A stretch of 64,000 nucleotides of DNA, from NCBI GenBank assembly GCA_013368315.1, contig JAACJM010000110.1, forward strand, positions 1 through 64,000, in the 5' to 3' direction. How positions within the stretch are numbered: position 1 is the first letter of the stretch; every line of letters starts with the position of its first letter. The notes below the pieces were generated by a model. The model was not told where the DNA came from. It saw only the letters and a list, made by a program, of their open reading frames with translations, and made no database searches. The stretch is from Tetrapyrgos nigripes. Lineage: Eukaryota; Basidiomycota; Agaricomycetes; Agaricales; Campanellaceae. Below, piece after piece: positions 1 through 12,090 of this stretch. The translations under genes and the position numbers were made by a program.

Positions 1-2030
1 TAGCAGCATATATAGAGAGTATGGAACCATACAATCTATACACCTTGAGGATGTATAGACAAGGGGGGTAGGTGTCTCTCTATACCAATGGATAGAGAAT
101 ATACCTGCCTTTTACAGCTTTGATATCTGCACTTTCCATACATCTACTAGGTGTCACAGAAAGTGAGGATATCTCTAAAACAGCTGCATATTTCTACTTC
201 AACCAAGTTGTAATGTTGTTTGTCAGCGAAATCAGTTGGATGTATGGCTGTAGAGGAGTATTTCTGATACCCCATTTTTGCTATACCGCGACATGATTTT
301 TTCTCGCAAAATCTGATTATACCAGTGGAAAGAGTGACATCAAGAACATGGGATGGAGTCCACTCCCCAGCAATCTGAGTAAAAATGAGGGCAATTTTTG
401 GAAAAGAGTAGTGAAATGGGGTTTTGGCAAAACTCCTGTCTACAGAAGAATCACTTGCCTGGGGTATCACAAATTTGGTTTCAAAAGCTTTCTATTTTAC
501 TACTGAATCAGTCTACAACTTGTTTGAAGTCAAACGACGCAGCCGTCATAGAGATACAGTGGTAAAGATGTTGTGGAAAAATATGGGGACCATCATTTTC
601 CATGACAATGAGTATATGCTGCTATACGAAGGGTTAAATTCTATTGCAGTATTCAGACACAAGCCATGCAGTAGTAAAAGAAAGAATGATTATATATTGC
701 AATGACTACACAGTACAGGGTATGTATATATGTAATACAATGCACCTCATTAGCCTCACCCCACACATTGAACTGCAGAGCACCCAGCAACAATGCTAAA
801 CCTTCATGGAACAGGCACACTAATAAAAGAAATGGATAGAAGAAGGGAGACTCTGAGAAAATCACCACTTAACTTGAGATTTGAGAATGGTGGGACTATG
901 ATAATTGATTCTGCCAGTGTTGAGCAATGATAGAGGCCAAATAAGACCAGTAAGACCTAATCTCTTGTTAAGGCACTGTTTGCAGTGCTTGAAAGATAAT
1001 GACTTACAGAGAGTCTGAGGAAGACATGTGGATGCATGCTAGCAGGTCACATAATGAAAGACAACATACCAATTTTCAACACATAAACCAACCACCACTT
1101 ATCGAAGGCCAGCATTGAGTATAATACTGACGAAAACTGCAGCTAGAAAGGCTAGAAAGAAAGTAATCAGTACAACAGCTGTCCAAAGCCTGACATGACA
1201 GACCTAGAGAACATCCAGCATACAATGGCACCTAGAGAAGACACTCTATATCCTACATGCACTAATGGACCTAGACTGGCTGGGGAACAGCTGATTTACG
1301 TAGCCAGACAGCACATGAAGCCATTGACAAAGGGGAGGAGGTCCAAGGAAGAGATGGTAGGGAAAGATGGAAGCAAAGAAGCGAAAAATCAACTGTAGTC
1401 AGGTGATTGTTACAAATATGTCAACTGTATAGTTGATGGAGTGGAGTTTGAATTTTTTTATCAGTCTGGAATAGCTTTGAAGTTTGTATTTGTTCACAAA
1501 GTCCATCATCCACATCCTTCTGCACATAGTAATTCAGGCATAACTGCAACATCCTCTCAAATGCAATCCTGAGATTCCTGACTTCAATTGTTCTCCTTTC
1601 AGCGCAACTCCCATATGCAGTTAAACCTTTGCAGATGCTATTCTGATGTGTGTATTCTCTCATAACTATTCGGCAGACAAGGCAGGTGAGTGATGTTGGA
1701 ATCCATATATCATTTACTACAGCATTTGATTCATACTTACAGCTTCACTACAGCTTTCTAGCTATGCATAGCTGTGTAGTTATCTAACATATTCAGCTTG
1801 TAAAAGTAGATACTATCATCAAGCGATTGCAGCAAGCTGCAAGCACAATACACCATTATCAGCTCCATATTATGTGGCCTATGATCTTACTATGAATTAC
1901 TTTCATTATATTGGAATGTTTTCCAGCTTTTTACTATGCCCAGTGTCGATAAGTAGAGTGTATAGAAGTTTCAGACTTCCATGTCTGCTATACTTGTCAT
2001 GAATCTCTTCATGCCTTCATCTCATTCTTT
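1..2030. other. No recognisable gene
   Basis: Only scattered open frames shorter than about 110 codons, with no motif I recognise and no convincing exon chain on either strand. The sequence is AT-rich. It may be old transposon debris because a decayed Copia follows, but no terminal repeat or domain supports that here. Confidence 0.5.
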
Positions 2031-2300
2031 TGCTTTTAGTCTTCTTTCCAGTACTTTGGCTTATCCAGATCTTGTTCCTCTTTGTCTTCCCTCTTCTTTG
2101 CTTTGCTTCCATCATTCCTTTTGCTTCTAGTCTTCTTCCAGTACTTTGGCTTATCCAGATCTTGTTTCTCTTTGTTTTCCTTCTTCTTTGCTTCACTTCC
2201 TTTGTTCCTGTCACTTCTATAGTTCTTCCAGGTGTTTCTCCATGGTTCTTCCTTTCTCCATAGTTCTTCCTTTGTTTCCCCATAGTTCTACCTTGTTTCT
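2031..2300. repeat. Pyrimidine-rich tandem repeat, about 105-bp unit
   Basis: Two adjacent copies of a unit of roughly 105 bp are visible, each containing the string CAGTACTTTGGCTTATCCAG (near 2051 and 2140). Shorter imperfect GTTCTTCC-type repeats follow. The frames across it are low-complexity Leu/Phe/Ser and are not likely genes. Confidence 0.75.
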
Positions 2301-3010
2301 CCTTGATTCTTCCATAGTTCTTCCTTTCCATCAGTACCTATTGATCTAGGCTTCATCTCTTCATTCCTTTGATCATATATACTTCAGTGCTTCGTAGATA
2401 GGTCTCTAGTCTGTCCACTTGTATCCCTTAGATTCATACTGCTCAGCTTGCCTCAGTACTATGTTGACATAGGCCTACCTTTGGCTTACTCACTATCTAT
2501 CTATTCTACTTGCCTTGTCATCATCTATTGCCTCTGTGTGGTGGCCTGAGAGGTTACCAGTACCCAGCCTGACCTGTTCTTGACAATACTTCTATGCACT
2601 CCATAAAATTGTTAATTTACTGATGTACCCTCTGGATATGGAATCTTGGAAAATTGAATAGGAGGACAGGTATCCTGAATATGTGATGATCTCAACATGA
2701 CTTCATATTGTGCCTCTAAATACAATTTGGCAGCCCCCCAGCTAAGCATTGTACTTGGTGGACAGGCTTCTGGGAAAGCAGTACTGTTATCTGCATCTAG
2801 CACATTATCTTTGGGTTATTAAAATCTCAACTTCTGTTGGTGAAATTGATTCAGAGAAAGTCATGAACATGAACATGTAAATTGAGTGGTATTATGAAAC
2901 ATGTACCTGACACAGAAGGAAGAGGTCTAAAAATGAGAAGAGCATGGATGTTTCTTTGTAGATGCAAAACAATAATGTGGTTCTGGATTGAAACCTGCTA
3001 AAATAGTAAT
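2300..3010. other. No recognisable gene
   Basis: Nothing on either strand beyond short random frames. It lies just upstream of the Copia pol remnant and may include its lost 5' part, but no gag or integrase motif was found. Confidence 0.4.
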
Positions 3011-5067
3011 CGGCTTGCCAGCTAGGCCTGGCCTCTTCTCACCAAGTTAGAAGCAAGAGTTCATGCAGAAAATCAATGATTGAGAGAAATCCAATGCGAA
3101 CAATCTGCAGAGCAAGAACAAGAGGTTCCTGGACCTAGTTCTGCACCCAGTAGCACACCAGGAAGTGTGACGCAAACTGAGGATGAAGGCAATGAATCTG
3201 CTTCGCAATCTGAAGAATTAGAGGAAGAAATGGGAAAACTATGCTGTGAAGGGGAGTTAAATTTATAAACTTCTTGCCTGGAGATGATGGAAATCAGCCA
3301 AATGTCCGAAAAATTCGCAATTGGACATTCTGAAATATAGCTCACTTACCCAAAGCAGAGCAGCAGGAGTGGAGATCTGCTTGCCATGAAGAATTAGAGG
3401 CTCTTCACAAGCATGGAACTTTTCAACTTGTAGATCGACCTAAGGATAGGAAGGTCATTAAAAACCAATGGGTCTTGGATGTCAAATCAGATGGCCATAA
3501 AAAGGCGAGACTGTGTGCTTAGTGCTCACAATAGCTGCACTTAAGAACTGGCACGTATCCAGTGTCAATGTACAATCTGCCTACTTATATGGCAAACTTG
3601 ATGAAGAAATCTATATGGAAAAACCAGAGGCCTTCAAGATCAAAGGACAGGAGCATAAAGTCATTCAGCTACTTCATGCTCCTTATGGACTCAAACAAGC
3701 AGGACTCGTGCAGTGGCGAGGACTTGATAAGTCCATGAAGGAACTTGGTTTCAAGCAAATCAGTTCCGATGCCAGAACTTTCATCTACAAGGATAAAAAT
3801 GGCTTGATCGTTATTGCCGTTGTCTATGTAGATGATGACAAAAGCCTAGTCTTATGACTAAAGACACTGTTTATGAAGAAATGGGAATGCAGGGATCTTG
3901 GTGATGCTAAGAAATTCCTCAGAATGAACATCGTTAGGAAACGCAGCAAGATCTTTTTAGATCAGTGCACTTATCTGAACAAAGTTCTCGAACAATGTGG
4001 TATGCAAAACACGAAAGCTTCTGCTACTCCATTACCAAATGACCCTTCAGTTGAACCTAATCATTGTCAGAGATACCAGACCTTGATTGGGTCTCTTCTT
4101 TAAATAATGCTAGGGACTTGACCTGACATTGCTTTTGCAGTCACTACTGTCCCATTTTGTTCAATTCATGAGTCACACGTCATGCACCCCCCAAAATTCA
4201 CGAAAAAAAATTGGCTGTCACGCATTACAAAAAGCCATTCACATAGTCCCTGCCAAGATACCTTCCAAAACCAGTAATTCTTCTATCAAATTTCGCGAAA
4301 TTTTGCAAAAAAAAGCTCGAGTCACACACAGCTCACCCCGCAGTTTTTGCAGTCAAAAAATTCACGAGGGCATGTCATGGTCGAATTGAATGAAATGGGA
4401 CAGTCCACTTGCACAATTTGCAGCAAACCTTTCAACTGAACACCTAAACAAAGCACAGTATATCTGATATCTTGTTAGCACTAAAAACTATGCTCTTGTG
4501 TACAACAGTTCAGGGGGAGAAGGTCTTTCTGCATGCACAGACTCTGATTGGGAATCAGATCCTAATACTTGTCGATCTCAGACTGGATTCTTTTTGAGTC
4601 TAGCCAAGGGTATATTCAGCTGGATGTCTAGAGCTCAACATACCATTGCACTTTACTTGACAGAAACCAAATATATGGCACTCAGTGATTGCTGCCGTCA
4701 AGTCATCTGGATCCATACACTTCTTAGTGAGATCAGATATAATCTAGGCGCTATGCCAATCTATGGAGATAATCAAGGTTCTATCTTCATTGTGTCTAAT
4801 CCTGTTATGGAAAAAACACTCTAAACACATTGATATTTGGTATCATTATATCTGAGAATGTGTTGAAGAAGAAACTGTCAAATTATACTTCATTGATGGA
4901 AACGACAATCCTGCAGACCTATTTACTAAACCTTGGTTGTACTAAGTTCAAAAAGTTTAGAAGTCAACTTGGACTTCAATTTTTATTCAAGTTGAGCAGA
5001 GAATCAAGAAGTTCTTTTTATCACTTGATGAAATCAGCCAGTAAGGCTCTTAGCCATTCTCTAGCCT
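3011..5067 (+). pseudogene. Degenerate Ty1/Copia retrotransposon pol (RT-RNase H)
   Basis: Remnant of a Copia-type polyprotein. From about 3347 the frame reads like the start of the Copia reverse transcriptase (EELEALHKHGTFQLV, then NQWVLDVK). About 25 residues are then missing around 3511. The fragment at 3513-3857 carries SVNVQSAYLYG and ends with the YVDD active-site motif. The first catalytic aspartate of the usual DV(K/V)xA(F/Y)LNG motif reads as Asn here. After 3873 comes the RT C-terminus, then RNase H pieces at 4498-4824 (SDWESD, QTGFF, DNQGS) and the end motif NPADLFTKP near 4910. Stops, frameshifts, the deletion and a nested MITE at 4147-4403 show it is dead. Gag, protease and most of integrase are absent. 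A purine tract and the 3' LTR follow. Confidence 0.85.
4147..4403. mobile_element. 257-bp TA-flanked MITE nested in the Copia remnant
   Basis: Inverted ends: CTGTCCCATTTTGTTCAATT at the left, and the complement of GAATTGAATGAAATGGGACAG at the right. It is preceded by TA; the right flank is TC, so the duplication is mutated. The Copia RT frame stops at the left edge (PDIAFAV) and resumes after the right edge (PLAQFAANLSTEHL), which proves an insertion. Much of its interior is alignable by eye with the MITE at 58225-58500, so both belong to one family, probably Tc1/mariner-derived because of the TA target. Confidence 0.8.
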
Positions 5068-5150
5068 AATTCAAGCTGTATTTCTCCTTGGCTACTTGCT
5101 AGCACCATCCTATGCTTACATGCATCACCATGCTGCTTAGCAAGGGGGAG

Positions 5151-5450
5151 TGTTGAAACGGCGCAATCTAAAGTAGCCATCAATGCTTTCTATGTAGAAC
5201 AATAAGTAATACATAGAACAATAGATAATATGTAGTACAATAGAATATACTACCATCATTGTTCTATCATTAGTAAATACATCAATCCCATTGTTACAGT
5301 AGTTATACATAGTCACATGTATTTACCCTCTCTCAAAGGTATAAAAGGGCTTGTAAATAGCCCTCCAAATAACAACTTAACCATTCACTTCACAAACCTC
5401 TAACAAGCTCTTAACAAGCACCTCTCATCCCCAGATAAGTATGGAGTTGC
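5151..5450 (+). repeat. 3' LTR of the Copia remnant (right end uncertain)
   Basis: Begins TGTTGAAACGG directly after a polypurine tract (CAAGGGGGAG, 5141-5150), the expected order at the 3' end of an LTR retrotransposon. It contains a TATA box and GC-poor promoter-like sequence. I could not find the matching 5' LTR in the window, so the right boundary is a guess. Confidence 0.55.
5340..5347 (+). promoter_or_regulatory. TATA box within the LTR
   Basis: TATAAAAG lies about 190 bp inside the LTR, a typical spacing for an LTR promoter. There is no independent evidence of activity. Confidence 0.4.
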
Positions 5451-6032
5451 CACTTTGCTTTTAGTGTACTGTTTGTACCATGCCTGCTCATCACATCTTC
5501 ACTCTGTGATGTCATCAAACTCAAGTGTTCCACTTAAATTCATCAATATTGCCCAAAAAAGTAACCTGAAAAAATATGAGATCCTCCAATTAAGTACTTA
5601 CACGAATATTTCTGAAATTTTTCATCTTTGCCCAATAGCTTGAACGAAATGCACCTCGCGGTCCTCGCCATCCAATCCACTTTTCCTCTGTGACCATTGC
5701 AGACACTATGAAGCATCCATGGGCAGTTTCCGGTATAGCTAAATTTGCAGACACCCTGCAGATAGCATCATAAACTACTGTATGAGACTCTATCTACTGT
5801 ACCAAATAGATATTTGCCCTCAGAGATGCTTTCAAGGTTGTGTATCTGCTGTACACAGAATGTAAAAATCTTCAAAAAAGCAGGATAAGCGTTTTCTGAT
5901 ATGTTCCTACAGATTATCTCTATACATTGACTGAGTTCACCGGCTTCAAGGCCGGCAAGACTTGATGATAAGACCATGAGATGTCAGAAGTCGTCATTCA
6001 TTGGGCCGAAATCAACATTTGATTATACACAC
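5451..6032. other. No recognisable gene
   Basis: Short open frames only. The rightmost part would be where the lost C-terminus of the monooxygenase gene should lie, but I could not recognise monooxygenase sequence there. Confidence 0.4.
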
Positions 6033-6080
6033 CGGGTCCTAAAGGGGCCACTTGGCGTGTATCTATCTATCTATCTATCT
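6033..6080. repeat. Dispersed 43-bp repeat ending in (TATC)n, copy 1
   Basis: Carries GTCCTAAAGGGGCCACTTGG, then CGTGTATC and tandem ATCT units. An essentially identical segment lies at 11304-11346; the flanks of the two copies do not match. The tandem tail at one end resembles the 3' end of a non-LTR element or SINE, or a short transposon end. On the minus strand the ATCT run supplies the stop codon of the monooxygenase frame. Confidence 0.7.
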
Positions 6081-8063
6081 ACAAACAAGTTCTTCCCCCA
6101 GAAGTGCCACCACTCTGCAACTGCGTCTTTCGGATCGTAGCTCACACTCAAGATATGGCTGTGCCATATTTTCGCAACTACCTCATCATCTACTTCTCCT
6201 CCCTGAAGGGTGTGACCTAATGCCTCGTTACGAGCATTCCGCTGGGGACCAGGTGGGAGGGTCAGTATAGTCATAAGATCCCTATCCGAGATTGTATCAA
6301 CTCTTTTTGTACGCAGGTCGTTATACACGTGGAGAAGCCTGGCTACCTGGTCCTTGCCAGTAAGTTTGGAGAAAAGGAAACCAAGAATGAAGCTGTCCTC
6401 TATCTTTTTCGTACTAATTAGCGTTGATTTGAGAAGGTTCTGGAGTAACTTACCGCCATAGTCCTAAGGAATGCGCGAGGGGTGTGTTGAGCTGAAGATA
6501 CTGAAAGAAAGAGAGCTCACGTATTATACAGTCCATTTATCTGTATGGGCAGGTTAAATTCTGTTCGTTTGAGCCTGTAAGATGGCATTGACCAAAGCGC
6601 TTCCACGCGCAGCATCACCGATGAGCACAATTTGGTTTGTGCTGTTGTTAAAGCAAGGTGGCGTGCTAGACTTCTGACAATTTCTATAACATATCTCTGA
6701 CATGCTCAGAAGTTTCTGAAAGCTGAAGGAGAAAAACAGTCAGGCAATCACTAAGCTTATAATGAAGGGCTTACCGAGGCTCATGCTGAAGGGATACTAG
6801 CTCTGGTGGCCTGCTCAAGGAAGATCCCTTGCTATCCCATTCCATATCACCGCCGGTGGTTTCCAAGGTTGAATAATATGTATTGAGTACATAATTATTT
6901 TTCCCTTCCTGTAACATCCAAATTTTCAATATCGAGTGAGCAAAGACAGAGGAGAAATACAGACGCGTCCACCATTCGACCAAAATCCGTTGCCCATCCA
7001 GGTCGTCCACTAACATCAAACTAAATAAGGAAATATCACGAGATAACAAAAACACGTACCCAGTTTCCTTCTAACAAGCTATTTAGGCCAGCATCGTTTT
7101 TCATTGTTTCAATAGGGATGGACATTCTGCACCTACTGAGGAATCACATACTGAATTCCACGAACAGAAGAAGAGACATACGTGTTCCATTTTCTAGACT
7201 CCTCTAAGACACCCTCGTCTTCGTCATTACTTTCCATTTCAATCAGATCGCAAAATTTGCTGTTATGCCCATCGGCGGCAATAACCTGCAAAATATTTCA
7301 TTGTACTGAAACCTTCCGGCTGGAAGAATATGCTTACCAAGTCACCAGCAATATGTCTTCCAGAGCTGGTTATAACCTTTGCTGGTTGATGCAGGCTTTC
7401 TGCAGTGATGACATCTATTGCTTCCAAATGAAACATAAATTTCACTTGATTTCCAAGGCAAAGCTGATATAAATATTCCCAGAATTTGGAGTACTGGCAA
7501 GCCACATAATGAGGTAAAAAAAGCGAGGTTTATTTGACGCACTTACCTCTATCCGGTAACCATTAGCGCCAAGATCAGAAATGATGTGATCTCCGTACAC
7601 CATCTGTCCAACCAGCTGAAAATCTTCTCCTGAAACAATTACAGTGTCGGAATAATCTCGAGCGAGCACAGGTCATTCGTATGCACCTTGACGAAGAACG
7701 GAACTACGAAAGGCGCCTATTGTTAATAATAACCAATACCGAGAGACTAGTACTCTTTCATATGTACTTACCCTGGATGCTGAACCCCTCGATTCTCCAA
7801 TAGGTCTAGAAGGCCTGGCAGTTCATCCCACAACCGAGATGCAGTGGCTGGTATGCGCAGCCCACTGAATGGTTGAGCCTGAAAAGGACGTATGTCAAAA
7901 TCCTCCAAGAACTAAGAAGACTTACGCGAAAATATTCCTCATCACATCTCTCTATGACAGTCACATTATGCCCAGCTCGTTGAATGAAGTAAGCGGCCGA
8001 TAAACCAGCAATACTGCCCCCAATGACAATTATATCAAGTTTGCACTCTGAAGGGGAGATCAT
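6071..8063 (-). CDS. FAD-dependent monooxygenase (salicylate hydroxylase-like), C-terminus truncated
   Basis: Flavin monooxygenase of the group that hydroxylates or epoxidises secondary metabolites with NAD(P)H. The start at 8063 gives an N-terminal dinucleotide-binding fold (IIVIGGSIAGLSAAY, then VIER). Later exons hold QMVYGDHIISDLG (about 7610), IAADGHNSKFCDLIE (about 7270), the GDAARGSALVNA FAD-ribose motif (about 6615) and KIEDSFILGFLFSKL (about 6390). Several short introns are needed and their exact edges are approximate. The last exon ends (GKNLFVDR, stop) inside a (TATC)n repeat, so the natural C-terminus looks replaced. It sits next to a trans-ER and a PKS pseudogene, which suggests a tailoring enzyme of that cluster. 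Substrate is unknown. It could still be functional if the tail is dispensable. Confidence 0.75.
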
Positions 8064-9562
8064 AGAGGAGAGGGAAAGGAAAAACGTTCGCAGCGTCTCT
8101 CAGATTTGAGCTTTAAATAGCCCGTATACGTACCATTTCTTTGACAATGGTTGTTCGGCGTCAAAATATCGGACCAGAATGTATCTTCGTCTAATGATTA
8201 TCACACCAGCATCATCTTTCTCGAATCTTGACTCCAATCATTCTGGTACTCTTCTTCTTGGGAACGATCTTTCCACCAATACTTCACGTACCAACTGATC
8301 AATAGCCACTTAAGGGCCACTGATCGGACCCAAACCTTTACCGTCATAGTAGAATGAAAACAGACTGATGATACCCACTACGTGTGTAGGACTTCTCAAT
8401 GTGAAATTCCGTTGTTCCCCAACCCTCACAAAAGCACGCAAGATTTGACGGCTCACTATTGCACTATGGGCGAAACGAGGAGAGCAGTCATGTCATCTCC
8501 ACCCTCATGGTTTCCATGGAGTGATGTGCCAAGTAATTGCTGTACACCGTGGACTATAACTTGGGAAAGAGTTCACAAAAGTTCAAAAAAAGTTGTGAAC
8601 TTGAAGCCAACGAAAAATGTCCGTGTGGAAAAGGTCGTCAAAAGTCGGAACCGGCAAATAGATAAGTTGCCAAAAGGATCGAAAGAAGGTGACAAGTGAA
8701 ACGCGTTTTTGCTGATGTGAGAAGAGCAGAGAAGAGCGCTGATGCTTGTGCTCGATGAAATTAATGAACGGGAGAAGAATCAGCGTTGCCGCTTTCTGCT
8801 TTTGAAATATGTTCACGCAATCTTCAGCGGCCGAGCCTAAGAGGTGGTGGCCTTCACTTTCGCATATACAGTTGGCAAACCTTTGGTTGTAACTTGAAGT
8901 ACCTACAGCGTGGTCTGGTTGCCGGCACCTGAGAAGGTTACTACCCAGTCTGCCGTGCTGACCGAAAGGGATATATTTTCCCAGGATACGAATAGTGCGG
9001 CTCCTCCCAAGTTCTGCGCCCCAATGCCCACGCGGGTTATTGTTCCGATCACCGAGTCGGCAGTACGAGGTCAGGCCGAGAATACAAATGAGGTTGGACC
9101 TCGGGGATGGAGAGCGTTGGGAGCCCGGAGGATGAAGGATGATTTTGATACTCGGACGAGCAGTGTCCTATAATAGTTATAGGATTCGTCAAGGACTCGT
9201 AACAACTAATTCGTACTCGTTCACAGTACTGCAGCCAATTCGCCTGGACCCTCCAATACATATCGACCATGACATTTGGTTCAAGCGCAGGGAACAAACA
9301 CCCTCTAGTCCTCCTGGCACCACCTTTGAAATTGAAAGACGCAGGGTCTAACTCAAAACGGCTCGGTCAGGCTCCAGTTTACTGTAGAACACAAATTCGT
9401 TCTTCTCGACATGTTTTTATGTTATGGAAGGGCACGAACCATTCAAAGTTCAAACTATTAAGTTCTTACTTGTCCTATCAAAGGGCAATTTGATAGTTTT
9501 CTAGTACGGATTACTGTAACATCAAAGGAGACCAGGCTTCGATTGCATGCAGAAATGAAGCT
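8064..9562. other. Intergenic, no recognisable gene
   Basis: Upstream region of the monooxygenase and downstream region of the enoyl reductase. Open frames up to about 105 codons on both strands overlap each other and show no motif. Confidence 0.5.
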
Positions 9563-10856
9563 TCACAACACGGCATCTATGAAATCGAGCGCAGGAGTAT
9601 CTGCGATTCGGTACACTATTTTCTCCCCCGTTACCTGTATATGAACGAGCGAATGTTAGTCATCAGCGATTGCAGCAGGTCTTTGATACTCACGGCACCT
9701 CTTTTCATGAACTCGAAGCCTTCGGCAACTCCGACCAGGCCACGAGGAATAATTTTCACTGGGCCAAGTTGAATTTGCTGACCTGCAAGTAAAACCGCTA
9801 CCGTCTGGCATATCCTCTTCCCGATTTCCACCTGTCGAGGATCCGGCTCATACACAATAGGGAATTCAAATGCCTAGAAGACCATCAGCTCAGAGTTATA
9901 TCTAGAAGACCAATATCAAATACATACATTACCCAGCATCGTGTACACCAGAGTCAAGATCGTCTCGATTCCGTTCTTCCGGCTCACATACGGATTGACT
10001 GTTGCAATGGTGCCTCCGGCTGCGCTGAGGGCAGTACTGACCTGGTACGGAGTTGTCCCCTCGCTGATACAATCCACTGCCATACACAAAGAGCCACTAG
10101 TGCATAGATGTATCTTCTCCCCAGCCAGCGGATCGCGATAATCGAAAACATCTGTTGCTCCTAGCTTTCGCAACGAATCGAAGTTCTGTGGTGATGAAGT
10201 GCTTATAATGCGCTGCAACCCACTCATTTTTGCAAGTTGAATTGTGAGTCGTCCCACCGACGTGTTCCCTCCCCATATCAAAAGGCTGCCTGTGACCGGA
10301 GTAGTGGAATCAGATGGCAGCGGCAAAGAAAGGGCCTGGTAGAGACAGCAGTATGCCGTCGTTGACGCAATTGTGACTTGAGCTGCTTGCTCAAAGGAGA
10401 GATGGTCGGGTAATTTGATGAGAAGATGGCTTGGAGCTACCAAATACTCAGCGAAGGCGCCATTTGGCTTGATTGCTGAGATAAAGATGAGCAAAACCTT
10501 TCCCCTTGGCATAGCTGGAACTTACATCCATGAACGCAACCAGTAACTCGCTGTCCAACTTGAACTTCCTCCGCTTTGACATTCTCTCCAACTAGAGCTA
10601 CAACCCCAGCAAATTCACAACCGACAACGTTTCCTTTTCTCTTGAAATTGATCACAGTTTTCCCTTGATTTCTTAGTCAGGTAAAGTTCTAGTTTCAGAG
10701 ACAAATTCACATACAATCAGTAGGATTCTGTGCAGCCACGATCACTTTGACCAAAACTTGCTCTGGTCCTGGTTGGGGAACGGCAATTCTCCTGAGCTCT
10801 ATTCCACCGCTCCCGGTGGTCAAGACTGCGGTCATAGTCTTTGCCTCCGAGTCCAT
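9563..10856 (-). CDS. Trans-acting enoyl reductase (LovC-like, zinc-type MDR superfamily)
   Basis: Medium-chain dehydrogenase/reductase that in fungal highly reducing PKS systems reduces the enoyl intermediate in trans with NADPH. I trace five exons from 10856 (MDSEAKTMTAVLTTG) to the stop at 9563. Each junction has GT-AG ends and stays in frame, giving about 350 residues, normal for the family. Visible parts: PGPEQVLVKV and AAQNPTDWK near the N-terminus, GCEFAGVV, AFAEYLVAP, the cofactor motif LLIWGGNTSVGRLTIQLAK (about 10290-10230), KLGATDVFDYRDP, and the C-terminal AEGFEFMKRGAV. The zinc-ligand cysteines of alcohol dehydrogenases are not evident, as in LovC-type reductases. It is transcribed away from the PKS at 12589, leaving a shared 1.7-kb upstream region. 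The gene looks intact although its PKS is broken. Confidence 0.85.
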
Positions 10857-11303
10857 TGCTTCTGAAAGATGATTTGGTGTTGCTGAAGGTCAATGGTCGT
10901 AACTGATGACTGTCTTACCTATGCTTTAGAGCAGAAAGATTGCACTGCAGATATATGTTCTAGTATCCAATGAGGCACTGATACCTCGAATCACCTCATT
11001 ACAGGCTCGGAACAACTTGAAGCATGATCATCATTACAATTTAACCTAATTTAACCCAGTAAAACTATTCTTGTCCAGCTCGGACCTATAACAGGGTAAC
11101 TGACCCTATGCCTTATACTGGACTCGTTGGCTCCGAGTCGTCCGTCAACACCGGAGAAATCAAACCCTTTCTGGTTCTCAGCTTAGAGCTTTTCTGCTAC
11201 CGGAAATATTAGAGGCTCCATCTACCCTGCTGCGTGTGGGGGACTGCCTCGTCCTTGTAACACACTATCACTGATATTGTGACCATGCAACGCCACCTCC
11301 GCC

Positions 11304-11346
11304 GAGTCCTAAAGGGGCCACTTGGCGTGTATCTATCTATCTATCT
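11304..11346. repeat. Dispersed 43-bp repeat ending in (TATC)n, copy 2
   Basis: Same sequence and orientation as 6033-6080 (GTCCTAAAGGGGCCACTTGG...GTGTATCTATC), with unrelated flanks. The copies look identical over the shared core by eye, so they are young or gene-converted. Confidence 0.7.
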
Positions 11347-11691
11347 AAGGGAAATTTGAATGGAGATAAAAAACGCTAATAAAAGGCTTAAAGCCCGAAG
11401 TCTGAGACAGTGTCTTCCGGCCTATCTAATGATGCAATATCGCCTTAGTTTTCGGAGTCACTGTAGGTCCTATCTTACTGGCCCATAAACTCTTGATGCT
11501 GTCTGAAGACGGCCCTGATTCTGGTCATCAAGCCCGGCGAGTCAATGATCCTCCCGAAATATGTTTACCATCCGTTCCCAAATTTGGGTAAATACATATT
11601 CAAGTAGGATACGAAAATAGCTGAATTATTATGATAGAAGTTGCATTGTGACCAACAGATGTTTGATGCTGTCTGAAGATGGCACTGATTA

Positions 11692-11981
11692 GGGAGTATT
11701 AACAACCACGTCAGAAAGTACTTTTTTACTGTGGGAACTCGGCTAGATTCTGAGCCATCGTCAAAGAGTAGTGAAAGGAAGATTAATGCTTCAGGATTGG
11801 ATACTAATGGCCTGCCTACCAGGGCTTTCAGAGTTATGGCCTGGTTTACGCTCGGCTGACCAGAATCCATTGATGTCTCGGATGAGAGAAAATTGTGACT
11901 CAGTGGTCGGCTGTTTAATTTCAGCCAAAACTCGGCTAGATTCTGACGCGCTTAGCTTTCTGACGTGCTGCTAATACTCCC
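11692..11981. mobile_element. 290-bp TA-flanked MITE
   Basis: Ends GGGAGTATTAACA...CACGTCAGAAAG and their inverse (CTTTC...TGACGTGCTGCTAATACTCCC) at 11955-11981. TA occurs directly outside both ends (11690-11691 and 11982-11983), fitting a Tc1/mariner-type target duplication. The inside repeats the motif CTCGGCTAGATTCTGA twice and has no coding capacity. Confidence 0.75.
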
Positions 11982-12062
11982 TATTTATCCATTCCTAATT
12001 CGTTCATCAAGCTCGACAAGCCAGCGCTCCGTCAACTTGAAGCAACCTTTGAGAGTCACAAA

Positions 12063-12090
12063 GATTCTGATTCTGATTCTGATTCTGATA
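12063..12090. repeat. (GATTCT)n microsatellite
   Basis: Four to five tandem GATTCT hexamers. No function indicated. Confidence 0.8.
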
